A DNA stretch of 64,000 nucleotides from Pseudomonas pharyngis (GTDB lineage: Bacteria; Pseudomonadota; Gammaproteobacteria; Pseudomonadales; Pseudomonadaceae). Positions 55,116-62,971 of the stretch are shown piece after piece; the first letter of the stretch is position 1; each line of letters begins with the position of its first letter. Position numbers and translations under genes: made by a program. The notes beneath the pieces were generated by a model that saw only the letters and a list, made by a program, of their open reading frames with translations, made no database searches and was not told the origin of the DNA. The stretch is from the NCBI RefSeq assembly GCF_021602345.1, contig NZ_BQID01000006.1:1-64000 (forward strand), in the 5' to 3' direction.

Positions 55116-56078
55116 ATGCGCGCCATACCTCTACTTTCGCTTCTGCTCAGCGGCTGGTTCATTGTTCCAGCCCACGCCGACGAGGCTCAGGACTGGTTGA
55201 CCCGCCTGGGCCAGGCCGAGCAGCAGCAAAGCTTTCACGGCACATTCGTTTACGAGCGTAACGGTAGTTTTTCTACCCACAACATCTGGCATCGCGTCCA
55301 GAATGGCCAGGTCCGCGAGCGTTTGCTTCAGCTCGATGGTTCGGCTCAGGAAGTCGTGCGCATTGATGGACATACTCAATGCGTCAGCGGCACCCTGATT
55401 GCGGGTCTGGGAGATTCTCCCAATTCCGCCGCTCGGCCTCTCGATCCTCAAAAGCTGAAGAACTGGTATGAGCTTGCCGTCATTGGCAAGTCGCGTGTGG
55501 CCGGGCGTGAAGCAGTGATCGTATCGCTAACGCCGCGTGATCAGCACCGCTACGGTTTCGAACTGCATCTGGACAAGGAAACGGGTCTGCCGCTCAAGTC
55601 GCTGTTGTTGAACGACAAGGGGCAGTTACTCGAGAGATTCCAGTTCACGCGACTGGATACCTCTGAAATTCCATCCGACAAAGATCTGCAAGCCAATTCC
55701 GATTGCAAGACAGTCACCCTCGACAGCGACAAGGCTTCTGCGATCAAGACCGCTCAGGTATGGCGTTCCGACTGGTTGCCTCCTGGCTTCGAACTTACCA
55801 GCAGCTCCTCGCACAAAGATCCGGAAACCAAGACCCAGGTCAACAGCCTGATGTATGACGATGGTCTTGCACGATTTTCTGTCTTCCTGGAGCCGCTGAA
55901 CGGCGCAACCGTCACCGATACCCGGACTCAGTTGGGCCCGACCGTTGCCGTATCCCGCCGTTTGACGACGCCTCAAGGCGAAATGATGGTCACGGTAGTT
56001 GGCGAGATTCCAATCGGGACCGCCGAACGGATTGCCCTGTCGATGCGCAATGATGGCGCTGCAACCAGCAAGCAGTGA
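55116..56078 (+). CDS. mucB: periplasmic sigma-factor regulator MucB (RseB-like)
   Basis: 320 residues. The signal peptide ends at HA-DEAQ (residue ~21), followed by the two RseB domains, an LolA-like N-terminal half and a smaller C-terminal domain. MucB binds periplasmic MucA and protects it from the first protease. It starts eight bases after mucA with GGGGGA before the ATG. Confidence 0.96.
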   Translation: MRAIPLLSLLLSGWFIVPAHADEAQDWLTRLGQAEQQQSFHGTFVYERNGSFSTHNIWHRVQNGQVRERLLQLDGSAQEVVRIDGHTQCVSGTLIAGLGDSPNSAARPLDPQKLKNWYELAVIGKSRVAGREAVIVSLTPRDQHRYGFELHLDKETGLPLKSLLLNDKGQLLERFQFTRLDTSEIPSDKDLQANSDCKTVTLDSDKASAIKTAQVWRSDWLPPGFELTSSSSHKDPETKTQVNSLMYDDGLARFSVFLEPLNGATVTDTRTQLGPTVAVSRRLTTPQGEMMVTVVGEIPIGTAERIALSMRNDGAATSKQ

Positions 56079-56169
56079 GCTGATTCCAGCTATCTCCCCT
56101 TCGTCTTCGAGACGTGAAATGTTTGCTGAGCATTTTCATTTGCAAAACAACCGAAAATTTTTTATAGGT

Positions 56170-56187
56170 CAGAGCCTCTCGGCTCTG
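56170..56187 (+). other. hairpin in the mucB-mucD gap, where mucC is missing
   Basis: CAGAGCC-TCTC-GGCTCTG forms a 7-bp stem followed by GCCTTGTTTGTTG. The 206-base gap is too short for mucC. The hairpin may give partial termination between mucB and mucD. Confidence 0.55.
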
Positions 56188-56284
56188 GCCTTGTTTGTTG
56201 TTCCCGGAACAAAAATGCCGGCCTGTGGTTTCCGGTGTTCCTTGCTCCATATCGCTTAACCCTGCTCGTCGTAACGGGAGCTGT

Positions 56285-57733
56285 ATGTCGATACCAAGCT
56301 TGAAGTCTTATCTCTCCATTTTCGCCACGGTGCTGGTGCTCGGTCAGGCTGTTCCTGCAGCCATGGCGGCTGAAGCGGTCAGCCCGGCCAGCCTGCCTGA
56401 TTTCACCCAACTGGTCGAACAGGCCTCGCCTGCGGTGGTGAATATCAGTACCACGCAAAAGCTGCCGGATCGCAAAGTGAACCAGCAGATGCCTGACCTT
56501 GAAGGCTTGCCACCGATGCTGCGCGAGTTCTTCGAGCGCGGCATGCCGCCGCAACAGCGTTCTCCGCGTGGTGATCGCCAGCGTGAAGCGCAATCGTTGG
56601 GTTCGGGCTTCATCATTTCGCCGGATGGCTACATTCTGACCAACAACCACGTGATCGCCGATGCCGACGAAATCCTAGTGCGTCTGGCAGATCGCAGTGA
56701 AATGAAGGCCAAACTGATCGGCACCGACCCACGTTCCGACGTCGCGCTGCTGAAAATCGAAGGCAAGGATCTGCCAGTGCTGAAGCTTGGCAAATCTCAG
56801 GATCTGAAAGCCGGCCAGTGGGTCGTGGCAATCGGTTCGCCATTCGGCTTTGACCACACCGTGACCCAAGGCATTGTCAGCGCCGTCGGCCGCAGCCTGC
56901 CGAACGAAAACTATGTGCCATTCATCCAGACCGACGTGCCGATCAACCCGGGCAACTCCGGTGGCCCGCTGTTCAACCTGAACGGTGAAGTGGTCGGGAT
57001 CAACTCGCAGATCTACACCCGTTCCGGTGGCTTCATGGGCGTGTCGTTCGCCATTCCGATCGACGTGGCCATGGACGTTTCCAACCAGCTGAAAAGCGGC
57101 GGCAAAGTCAGCCGTGGCTGGTTGGGCGTTGTCATCCAGGAAGTGAACAAGGATCTGGCCGAGTCGTTCGGTCTGGACAAACCGGCCGGTGCGCTGGTTG
57201 CACAGATTCAGGATGACGGCCCGGCTGCCAAGGGCGGCCTGCAAGTGGGTGACGTAATCCTGAGCATGAACGGTCAACCGATCGTCATGTCCGCTGACCT
57301 GCCACATCTGGTGGGTGCGTTGAAGGCCGGCGCCAAAGCCAATCTCGAAGTGATTCGTGACGGCAAACGCAAGAATGTCGAGCTGACTGTCGGCGCCATC
57401 CCGGACGAAGACAAGGAGCTGGATGCGCTGCCCAAATCCGGTGCCGAGACCAACAGCAATCGCCTGGGTGTATCGGTCGCCGAACTGACCGCCGAGCAGA
57501 AGAAAACCTACGACCTGAAAGGTGGTGTGGTGATCAAGGAAGTGCAGGACGGCCCTGCGGCCCTGATCGGTCTGCAACCGGGCGACATCATCACGCACCT
57601 GAACAATCAGGCCATTGGTTCTTCCAAGGAGTTTGCCGAGATTGCCAAGGCGCTGCCGAAGAACCGTTCGGTGTCGATGCGCGTTCTGCGTCAGGGTCGT
57701 GCCAGCTTCATTACCTTCAAACTGGCTGAATGA
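56285..57733 (+). CDS. mucD: periplasmic serine protease MucD (HtrA/DegP type)
   Basis: 482 residues. Signal peptide to about residue 28 (AMAAEA), trypsin-like domain with His in LTNNHVI, Asp in PRSDVALLKI and Ser in NPGNSGGPLFN, followed by two PDZ domains (~265-355 and ~385-475). MucD removes misfolded envelope proteins and limits AlgU activation. The ATG after GGGAGCTGT was chosen; the 30-codon upstream frame is rejected. A strong terminator follows. Confidence 0.97.
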   Translation: MSIPSLKSYLSIFATVLVLGQAVPAAMAAEAVSPASLPDFTQLVEQASPAVVNISTTQKLPDRKVNQQMPDLEGLPPMLREFFERGMPPQQRSPRGDRQREAQSLGSGFIISPDGYILTNNHVIADADEILVRLADRSEMKAKLIGTDPRSDVALLKIEGKDLPVLKLGKSQDLKAGQWVVAIGSPFGFDHTVTQGIVSAVGRSLPNENYVPFIQTDVPINPGNSGGPLFNLNGEVVGINSQIYTRSGGFMGVSFAIPIDVAMDVSNQLKSGGKVSRGWLGVVIQEVNKDLAESFGLDKPAGALVAQIQDDGPAAKGGLQVGDVILSMNGQPIVMSADLPHLVGALKAGAKANLEVIRDGKRKNVELTVGAIPDEDKELDALPKSGAETNSNRLGVSVAELTAEQKKTYDLKGGVVIKEVQDGPAALIGLQPGDIITHLNNQAIGSSKEFAEIAKALPKNRSVSMRVLRQGRASFITFKLAE

Positions 57734-57756
57734 TCCGATTGTTGAAGTAAAAAAAA

Positions 57757-57782
57757 ACCGCCTCGAAAGAGGCGGTTTTTTT
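57757..57782. terminator. bidirectional intrinsic terminator after mucD
   Basis: Stem ACCGCCTC / GAGGCGGT with a GAAA tetraloop, eight A before and seven T after, between convergent mucD and the M48 protease gene. Confidence 0.94.
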
Positions 57783-57809
57783 GCGTCCGGAATTTGTCTC
57801 GGCTTGGGC

Positions 57810-59243
57810 TTAACCCATCATGTCCTTGACCATGCGCTCTTGCTCCATCAGTTCGCGCTGACGGGCATCGATACGCGACGACAGTGGGAAGTTGCTGCCG
57901 GCCTTGCGCTTGGCGAAGTCCAGTTGCTGGATGGCCTGGCGATAGTCGCCGACCAGCGCGAAATACTCGGCACGGGCCTGATGCAGGCCAATGATGTTGC
58001 CGGACAGACCACGAGTCTCGGCGACCTGATACCAGACGTCCGGATCGTCCGGACGCGATTTGAGCAAGCCCTCCAGCGCCTTCTCCGCATCGGCGGTACG
58101 GTTTTGTTTCAGCAGCAGATCGACGCGTACCTGGTTCAGCGGGTAGTTGCCTGGGTACTGACTGAGCATCCGGTCAACCCGGGACTGGGCATCGGCCAGC
58201 TTGTTGTTGGTGATGTCCAGATCGACCTGCGCCAGGTTGTAGATGATCTCGTTCGGCGATTTGGCCAGCAGTTGCTTGAGATTCTCTCGGGCTTCATTCA
58301 ACTGACCGCCCTTGATCTGGGCGATCGCCAATCCGTAACGGGCCACATCGTTGTTCGGATTATCGTCCAGTTGCGCGCGAAAGCGCTTGGCGCCGAGCCC
58401 CGGCGTTTCTTCGTAGGTCAACTGCACCCGCGTGCGGATCAGTTGATAGCGCTTGCTGTCTTCGATACCGCCGGGTTTTGCCTGCTCGGCGCGGTTGCGG
58501 GTGTCGGCGATCCGCGATTCGGTGACCGGGTGAGTCAGCAGGAATTCCGGCGGTTTGGCATCAAAGCGATACTGGCGCATCAAACGCTCGAACATGGTCG
58601 GCATCGAGCGCGGATCGTAGCCTGCCTTTTCCAGGTTGAGGATGCCGATGCGGTCGGCTTCCTGTTCGTTTTGGCGCGAGAAACGCCGCTGTTCCTGGAT
58701 CGCCGCCGCCTGGGTGCCGGCAATCGCTGCAATGCCGGCGTCACCGGCGCCGGCAGCGGCGATCACGATACCGGCCAGCAGCGCTGCCATCATCGGCACC
58801 TGCATCCGCTGCGAGGCCTCGACGCCACGAGCGAAGTGGCGTTGGGACAAGTGAGCCAGTTCGTGAGCCAGTACCGAGGCATATTCGCCCTCGGTCTGGG
58901 CATTGAGGAACAAGCCGCCATTGACCCCGACAATCCCGCCCGGTGCCGCGAAGGCGTTGAGCTGCGGGCTGTTGATCAGGATGAATTCCAGGCGTCGGTC
59001 ATTGACCTGGCTGGTTTCCACCAGCTTATAGACACTGGACTCGACGTAGTCCTTGAGTTGTGGATCGTTGAGCTGCGAAACCTGGCTGCGCAGCAATGCC
59101 AGCCAGGCGCGACCCAGTTGATATTCCTGTTGTGGCGAGACGATGGCAGAGCTGGCGTCACCGAGTGACGGCAGGTCGTCGGCGAAGCCCGGTGAGGCGA
59201 GCAGGCAAGCGAGCGTCAGCAGGGTAGGGCGCAGAAATGTCAT
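57810..59243 (-). CDS. bepA: M48 family periplasmic metalloprotease with TPR repeats (BepA-like)
   Basis: 477 residues. The signal peptide ends at FA-DDLP, followed by an M48 domain with the zinc motif HELAH near residue 130 and the third ligand in NEQEADRIG. A C-terminal half of TPR-like helices follows (from ~300). BepA helps assembly or degradation of LptD and other outer-membrane proteins. The ATG at MTFLRPTL was chosen. It is convergent with mucD and divergent from tusA. Confidence 0.92.
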   Translation of the reverse strand: MTFLRPTLLTLACLLASPGFADDLPSLGDASSAIVSPQQEYQLGRAWLALLRSQVSQLNDPQLKDYVESSVYKLVETSQVNDRRLEFILINSPQLNAFAAPGGIVGVNGGLFLNAQTEGEYASVLAHELAHLSQRHFARGVEASQRMQVPMMAALLAGIVIAAAGAGDAGIAAIAGTQAAAIQEQRRFSRQNEQEADRIGILNLEKAGYDPRSMPTMFERLMRQYRFDAKPPEFLLTHPVTESRIADTRNRAEQAKPGGIEDSKRYQLIRTRVQLTYEETPGLGAKRFRAQLDDNPNNDVARYGLAIAQIKGGQLNEARENLKQLLAKSPNEIIYNLAQVDLDITNNKLADAQSRVDRMLSQYPGNYPLNQVRVDLLLKQNRTADAEKALEGLLKSRPDDPDVWYQVAETRGLSGNIIGLHQARAEYFALVGDYRQAIQQLDFAKRKAGSNFPLSSRIDARQRELMEQERMVKDMMG

Positions 59244-59340
59244 GCACAAAGCCTTAGTCGACAAAGACCTTACTGTAGCCGGACACCGGGCCTGCGACCA
59301 GATATTCTAGGCAGCCTGACTACCTGATACGGAGTGACGC

Positions 59341-59580
59341 ATGACCGACGCTGTAGCCCATGACTGTGAACTGGACGCCAGTGGCCTGAATTGTCCGTTG
59401 CCGTTGCTCAAGGCCAAAATGGAGCTGAACAAGCTGCCCAGTGGCGCAGTACTCAAGGTGATTGCCACGGATGCTGGCTCGCAACGCGACTTTCGCACCT
59501 TTGCCAAATTGGCCGGTCATACGCTGCTGCGTGAAGAGGACGAGGCGGGTGTCTACCGTTACTGGCTGAAAAAAGCCTGA
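59341..59580 (+). CDS. tusA: TusA family sulfurtransferase
   Basis: 79 residues with the CPxP motif in LNCPLPLLKAKMELN (Cys19), the sulfur-carrying Cys of the SirA/TusA fold. TusA relays persulfide sulfur in tRNA 2-thiouridine formation and other pathways. It is followed after 32 bases by the AI-2E family transporter, a neighbour pairing also seen in other pseudomonads. Confidence 0.93.
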   Translation: MTDAVAHDCELDASGLNCPLPLLKAKMELNKLPSGAVLKVIATDAGSQRDFRTFAKLAGHTLLREEDEAGVYRYWLKKA

Positions 59581-59612
59581 AACCGACCGCGTAAATGACC
59601 TAAGGAAAATTG

Positions 59613-60683
59613 ATGTTCAAAGTGTTGCGCGACTGGATTCAGCGCTACTTCTCCGATGAAGAAGCCGTGGTGCTGGCGGTGCTGCTGTTTCTCGCCTTCA
59701 CCGCGGTACTGACGCTTGGCGGAATGCTCGCGCCGGTGCTGGCCGGGATGGTGCTGGCGTATCTGATGCAGGGGCTGGTGCTCACGCTTGAACGTCTGCG
59801 CGTGCCCGGTGGGGCGGCGGTCGGTCTGGTGTTTGCACTGTTCATGGGCGTGCTGATGGTGTTCATCGTCGTGGTGCTGCCGCTGCTCTGGCATCAGTTG
59901 ATCACGCTGTTCAACGAGCTGCCGGGCATGCTCGCCAAGTGGCAATCGCTGCTGTTGTTGCTGCCCGAGCGCTATCCGCATCTGGTCTCCGATGAGCAGG
60001 TGCTGCAAGCGATCGAAGCGGCGCGAGGCGAGATCGGCAAGTTCGGCCAGTGGGCGTTGACGTTCTCGTTGTCGAGCCTGCCGCTGCTGGTGAACATCAT
60101 GATCTATTTGGTGCTGGTGCCGATCCTGGTGTTCTTCTTCCTCAAGGACCGGGCGATGATCGGCGAGTGGGTGCGCGGCTATTTGCCACGAGAGCGGGCG
60201 CTGATCACTCGAGTCGCCGAGGAAATGAACCGGCAGATCGCCAACTACATTCGCGGCAAGGTCATCGAGATCGTGATCTGTGGTGGCGTGACGTACATCG
60301 CATTCGTCGCACTGGGTCTCAACTACGCGGCGCTGCTGGCCCTGTTGGTCGGCGTGTCGGTGGTGGTGCCGTATGTCGGGGCGGTGGTGGTAACCGTGCC
60401 GGTGCTGCTGATTGCGCTGTTCCAGTGGGGCTGGAGCGATCAGTTCATCTATTTGATGGCGGTCTACGGGATCATTCAGACCCTGGACGGCAACGTGCTG
60501 GTGCCGTTGCTGTTTTCCGAGGCGGTCAACCTGCACCCGGTGGCAATCATCTGCGCGGTGCTGTTGTTCGGCGGGTTGTGGGGATTCTGGGGCGTGTTCT
60601 TCGCGATTCCGCTGGCGACGTTGTTCAAGGCTGTGCTCGATGCGTGGCCGCGCAAGGAGCCGGTGGTGGCGCCGCTGCTTTGA
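59613..60683 (+). CDS. AI-2E family transporter (PerM-type permease)
   Basis: 356 residues with about eight membrane segments: an N-terminal group of two, a soluble stretch (~90-150) and a C-terminal group containing YVGAVVVTVPVLLIALFQ and FFAIPLATLFKAVLDAW. Members include PerM and TqsA, and export of autoinducer-2 is shown only for some. The ATG preceded by AAGGAAAATTG was used. It is convergent with bcp across a GC-rich hairpin. Confidence 0.9.
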   Translation: MFKVLRDWIQRYFSDEEAVVLAVLLFLAFTAVLTLGGMLAPVLAGMVLAYLMQGLVLTLERLRVPGGAAVGLVFALFMGVLMVFIVVVLPLLWHQLITLFNELPGMLAKWQSLLLLLPERYPHLVSDEQVLQAIEAARGEIGKFGQWALTFSLSSLPLLVNIMIYLVLVPILVFFFLKDRAMIGEWVRGYLPRERALITRVAEEMNRQIANYIRGKVIEIVICGGVTYIAFVALGLNYAALLALLVGVSVVVPYVGAVVVTVPVLLIALFQWGWSDQFIYLMAVYGIIQTLDGNVLVPLLFSEAVNLHPVAIICAVLLFGGLWGFWGVFFAIPLATLFKAVLDAWPRKEPVVAPLL

Positions 60684-60690
60684 GAATGAA

Positions 60691-60712
60691 TCGGCGCCCG
60701 CAAGGGCGCCGA
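60691..60712. terminator. GC-rich hairpin between perM-type gene and bcp
   Basis: Perfect 9-bp stem TCGGCGCCC / GGGCGCCGA with a GCAA tetraloop. No T-tract follows, so it may be a Rho-independent terminator of weak type or a 3' end stabiliser for both convergent genes. Confidence 0.6.
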
Positions 60713-60717
60713 CAGCA

Positions 60718-61191
60718 TCAGGCCTTGTTCAGCGCCTGAGCAGCAGCCAGCACTGCATCCACATGTCCTGGCACTTTCACGCCGCGCCATTCCTGACGCA
60801 GTACGCCGTTCTTGTCGATCAGGAAGGTGCTGCGATCAACGCCCAGGTATTCCTTGCCGTAGAGTTTCTTCAGCTTGATCACGTCGAACAACTGGCAGAC
60901 GGCCTCGTCCTTGTCGCTGATCAGCTCGAACGGAAACTCCTGCTTGCACTTGAAGTTCTCGTGGGATTTCAGGCTGTCGCGGGAAATGCCGAAGATTTCC
61001 GTGTTGGCAGCCTTGAATGCTGCGTATTGATCACGAAAGCCCTGGCCTTCGGTGGTGCAGCCCGGGGTGCTGTCCTTCGGATAGAAGTAGATCACCACTT
61101 GCTTGCCCTTGAGGGCCGACAGGCTGACGGTCTGCCCGCTGGTGGCAGGTGCTTCGAAATCCGGAACCGGTTGGTCGATGACAACGGCCAT
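60718..61191 (-). CDS. bcp: peroxiredoxin Bcp/PrxQ
   Basis: 157 residues with the peroxidatic Cys45 in STPGCTTEGQ. The resolving Cys expected at position 50 in E. coli Bcp is Gln here, so the enzyme is either one-Cys or uses the later Cys in FKCKQEF or AVCQLF. It reduces peroxides with thioredoxin. The upstream gene gcvR is 10 bases away on the same strand, suggesting one transcript, as in E. coli. Confidence 0.94.
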   Translation of the reverse strand: MAVVIDQPVPDFEAPATSGQTVSLSALKGKQVVIYFYPKDSTPGCTTEGQGFRDQYAAFKAANTEIFGISRDSLKSHENFKCKQEFPFELISDKDEAVCQLFDVIKLKKLYGKEYLGVDRSTFLIDKNGVLRQEWRGVKVPGHVDAVLAAAQALNKA

Positions 61192-61201
61192 GAAAGCTTC
61201 C

Positions 61202-61762
61202 TTACATTGGGTTCTGTGGGCGCCACGGTTCGATCAGTGCATCCAGGTTCATGGCGTCGGCGAAATCCAGGAACTGGTCGCGCAGCCAGCTGATCTGGGT
61301 GCCGGCGGGCAGGGTCACGGTGAACGTGGCGTTGAGCATGGTGCCGCCGGTCTGCGGTGCCTGATAGGTATCGCAGGTCAGGTTTTCCAGCTCGACGTTG
61401 TGATCCATGAAGAACTGGCACAGCTCGTTGATGATGTCCGGACGGTATGCCGAAGACACATAAGCCACGTACGGCAGGGCCTGCGGGCGGTTTTCCAGGG
61501 CAGCGCTGCGCACCACGTTGACGGTGAACGCATGACGCTTGGCCAGCACTGGCAGGCTGCCTTCCAGGCGAGCCAGGGCGTCCCAGCTGCCGGAGACTTC
61601 GAGCACCAGCGCGCTGCACTCGCCGTGACGGGTCAGGCGCGAGGTGACGACCGCACAGCGGTTTTCATGGCTGGCGCGGCACAGGACGTTGGTCAGCTCC
61701 ATGGGATTGGCGCCGAGGGCACTGATGACAAGGAATTGTTCGCGAACTGTGGGGGTGGACAT
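61202..61762 (-). CDS. gcvR: glycine cleavage system transcriptional repressor GcvR (two ACT domains)
   Basis: 186 residues. Two ACT domains: the first ~10-85 (FLVISALGANPMELTNVLCRASHENRCAVV by pattern) and the second ~95-175. GcvR lowers gcv transcription in E. coli by binding GcvA, sensing glycine. In pseudomonads the same gene sits between bcp and dapA, and its target has not been shown. It diverges from dapA. Confidence 0.9.
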   Translation of the reverse strand: MSTPTVREQFLVISALGANPMELTNVLCRASHENRCAVVTSRLTRHGECSALVLEVSGSWDALARLEGSLPVLAKRHAFTVNVVRSAALENRPQALPYVAYVSSAYRPDIINELCQFFMDHNVELENLTCDTYQAPQTGGTMLNATFTVTLPAGTQISWLRDQFLDFADAMNLDALIEPWRPQNPM

Positions 61763-61981
61763 GCAGCATTCCTAAAGCGATGAGCGGTCGGTAGCGAGAG
61801 GGCGTTGATTGCCGGGGCAATGACTGTCCGGAAGGCCCGATTCGTGTGGCGTTACGGCTCCATGAACAAGCAAGCGTACGGCAACGACACTGGAACGGGG
61901 CCTGGGAGGCCGAAACGGGAGACTGGAACCCGGCGTACAAGCTGATCAGTACCGATCAAAGTCTGAAGGGTAGCGAAAAGC

Positions 61982-62035
61982 GGCGCCAAGGGGAATGGCG
62001 GCACAGTACTTCGCTTGTGCAAGCATCTTGGCGCC
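61982..62035 (+). promoter_or_regulatory. hairpin in the dapA 5' untranslated region
   Basis: GGCGCCAAG (61982-61990) and CTTGGCGCC (62027-62035) form a perfect 9-bp stem enclosing a second hairpin GCACA...TGTGC (62001-62005 with 62016-62020). It ends 40 bases before the dapA ATG. The wider 313-base gcvR-dapA gap has no gene. It matches no riboswitch that I recognise. Confidence 0.5.
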
Positions 62036-62075
62036 AGTACCATTACCGCTCTCTTTTTCCGGCAGGAGCGGTTTC

Positions 62076-62954
62076 ATGATTGCGGGCAGTATGGTGGCAC
62101 TGGTCACACCCATGGATGCACAAGGGCGTCTTGACTGGGACAGCCTCAGCAAACTCGTGGACTTCCATCTCAAGAACGGCACCCATGCCATTGTCGCGGT
62201 CGGCACCACCGGCGAGTCGGCAACCCTTGATGTAGAAGAACACATCGCCGTCATCAAAGCCGTGGTCAAACAGGTTGCCGGTCGCATTCCGGTGATCGCC
62301 GGTACCGGCGCCAACTCGACCCGAGAAGCGGTCGAGCTGACCCGCAATGCCAAAGAAGCCGGTGCCGATGCCTGCCTGCTGGTCGTTCCGTACTACAACA
62401 AGCCGACCCAGGAAGGCCTGTACCAGCACTTCAAGCACATCGCCGAAGCGGTCGACATTCCACAGATCCTCTACAACGTTCCCGGCCGCACCTCCTGCGA
62501 CATGCAGGCCGAGACCGTGATCCGCCTGTCCACCGTGCCGAACATCATCGGCATCAAGGAAGCGACCGGCGACCTGAAACGCGCCAAGGCGATCATCGAC
62601 GGCGTGAGCAAGGACTTCATCGTGCTGTCCGGCGATGATCCGACCGCCGTTGAGCTGATCCTGCTGGGCGGCAAGGGCAACATCTCCGTCACCGCCAACG
62701 TCGCGCCACGCGAAATGGCCGACCTGTGCGAGGCCGCGCTCAAGGGCGACGCCGAGACCGCACGGGCCATCAACGAAAAACTGATGCCGCTGCACAAGGA
62801 CCTGTTCATCGAAGCCAACCCGATTCCGGTGAAATGGGCTTTGGTCGAAATGGGCCTGATGCACCAAGGCATCCGCCTGCCGCTGACCTGGCTGAGCGCT
62901 CCTTGTCATGAAACGCTGCGCTCGGCCCTGCGCCAGTGCAACGTCCTGGTTTAA
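62076..62954 (+). CDS. dapA: 4-hydroxy-tetrahydrodipicolinate synthase
   Basis: 292 residues, the standard DapA size. It has GTTGESAT with Thr44-Thr45, YNVPGRT with the catalytic Tyr region, and Lys161 in GIKEATGD forming the Schiff base with pyruvate. It condenses pyruvate and aspartate semialdehyde in lysine and diaminopimelate synthesis. The ATG after CAGGAGC was chosen. bamC follows 17 bases downstream, a pairing conserved in gammaproteobacteria. Confidence 0.97.
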   Translation: MIAGSMVALVTPMDAQGRLDWDSLSKLVDFHLKNGTHAIVAVGTTGESATLDVEEHIAVIKAVVKQVAGRIPVIAGTGANSTREAVELTRNAKEAGADACLLVVPYYNKPTQEGLYQHFKHIAEAVDIPQILYNVPGRTSCDMQAETVIRLSTVPNIIGIKEATGDLKRAKAIIDGVSKDFIVLSGDDPTAVELILLGGKGNISVTANVAPREMADLCEAALKGDAETARAINEKLMPLHKDLFIEANPIPVKWALVEMGLMHQGIRLPLTWLSAPCHETLRSALRQCNVLV

Positions 62955-62971
62955 TTGAGGAAGTACAACGC

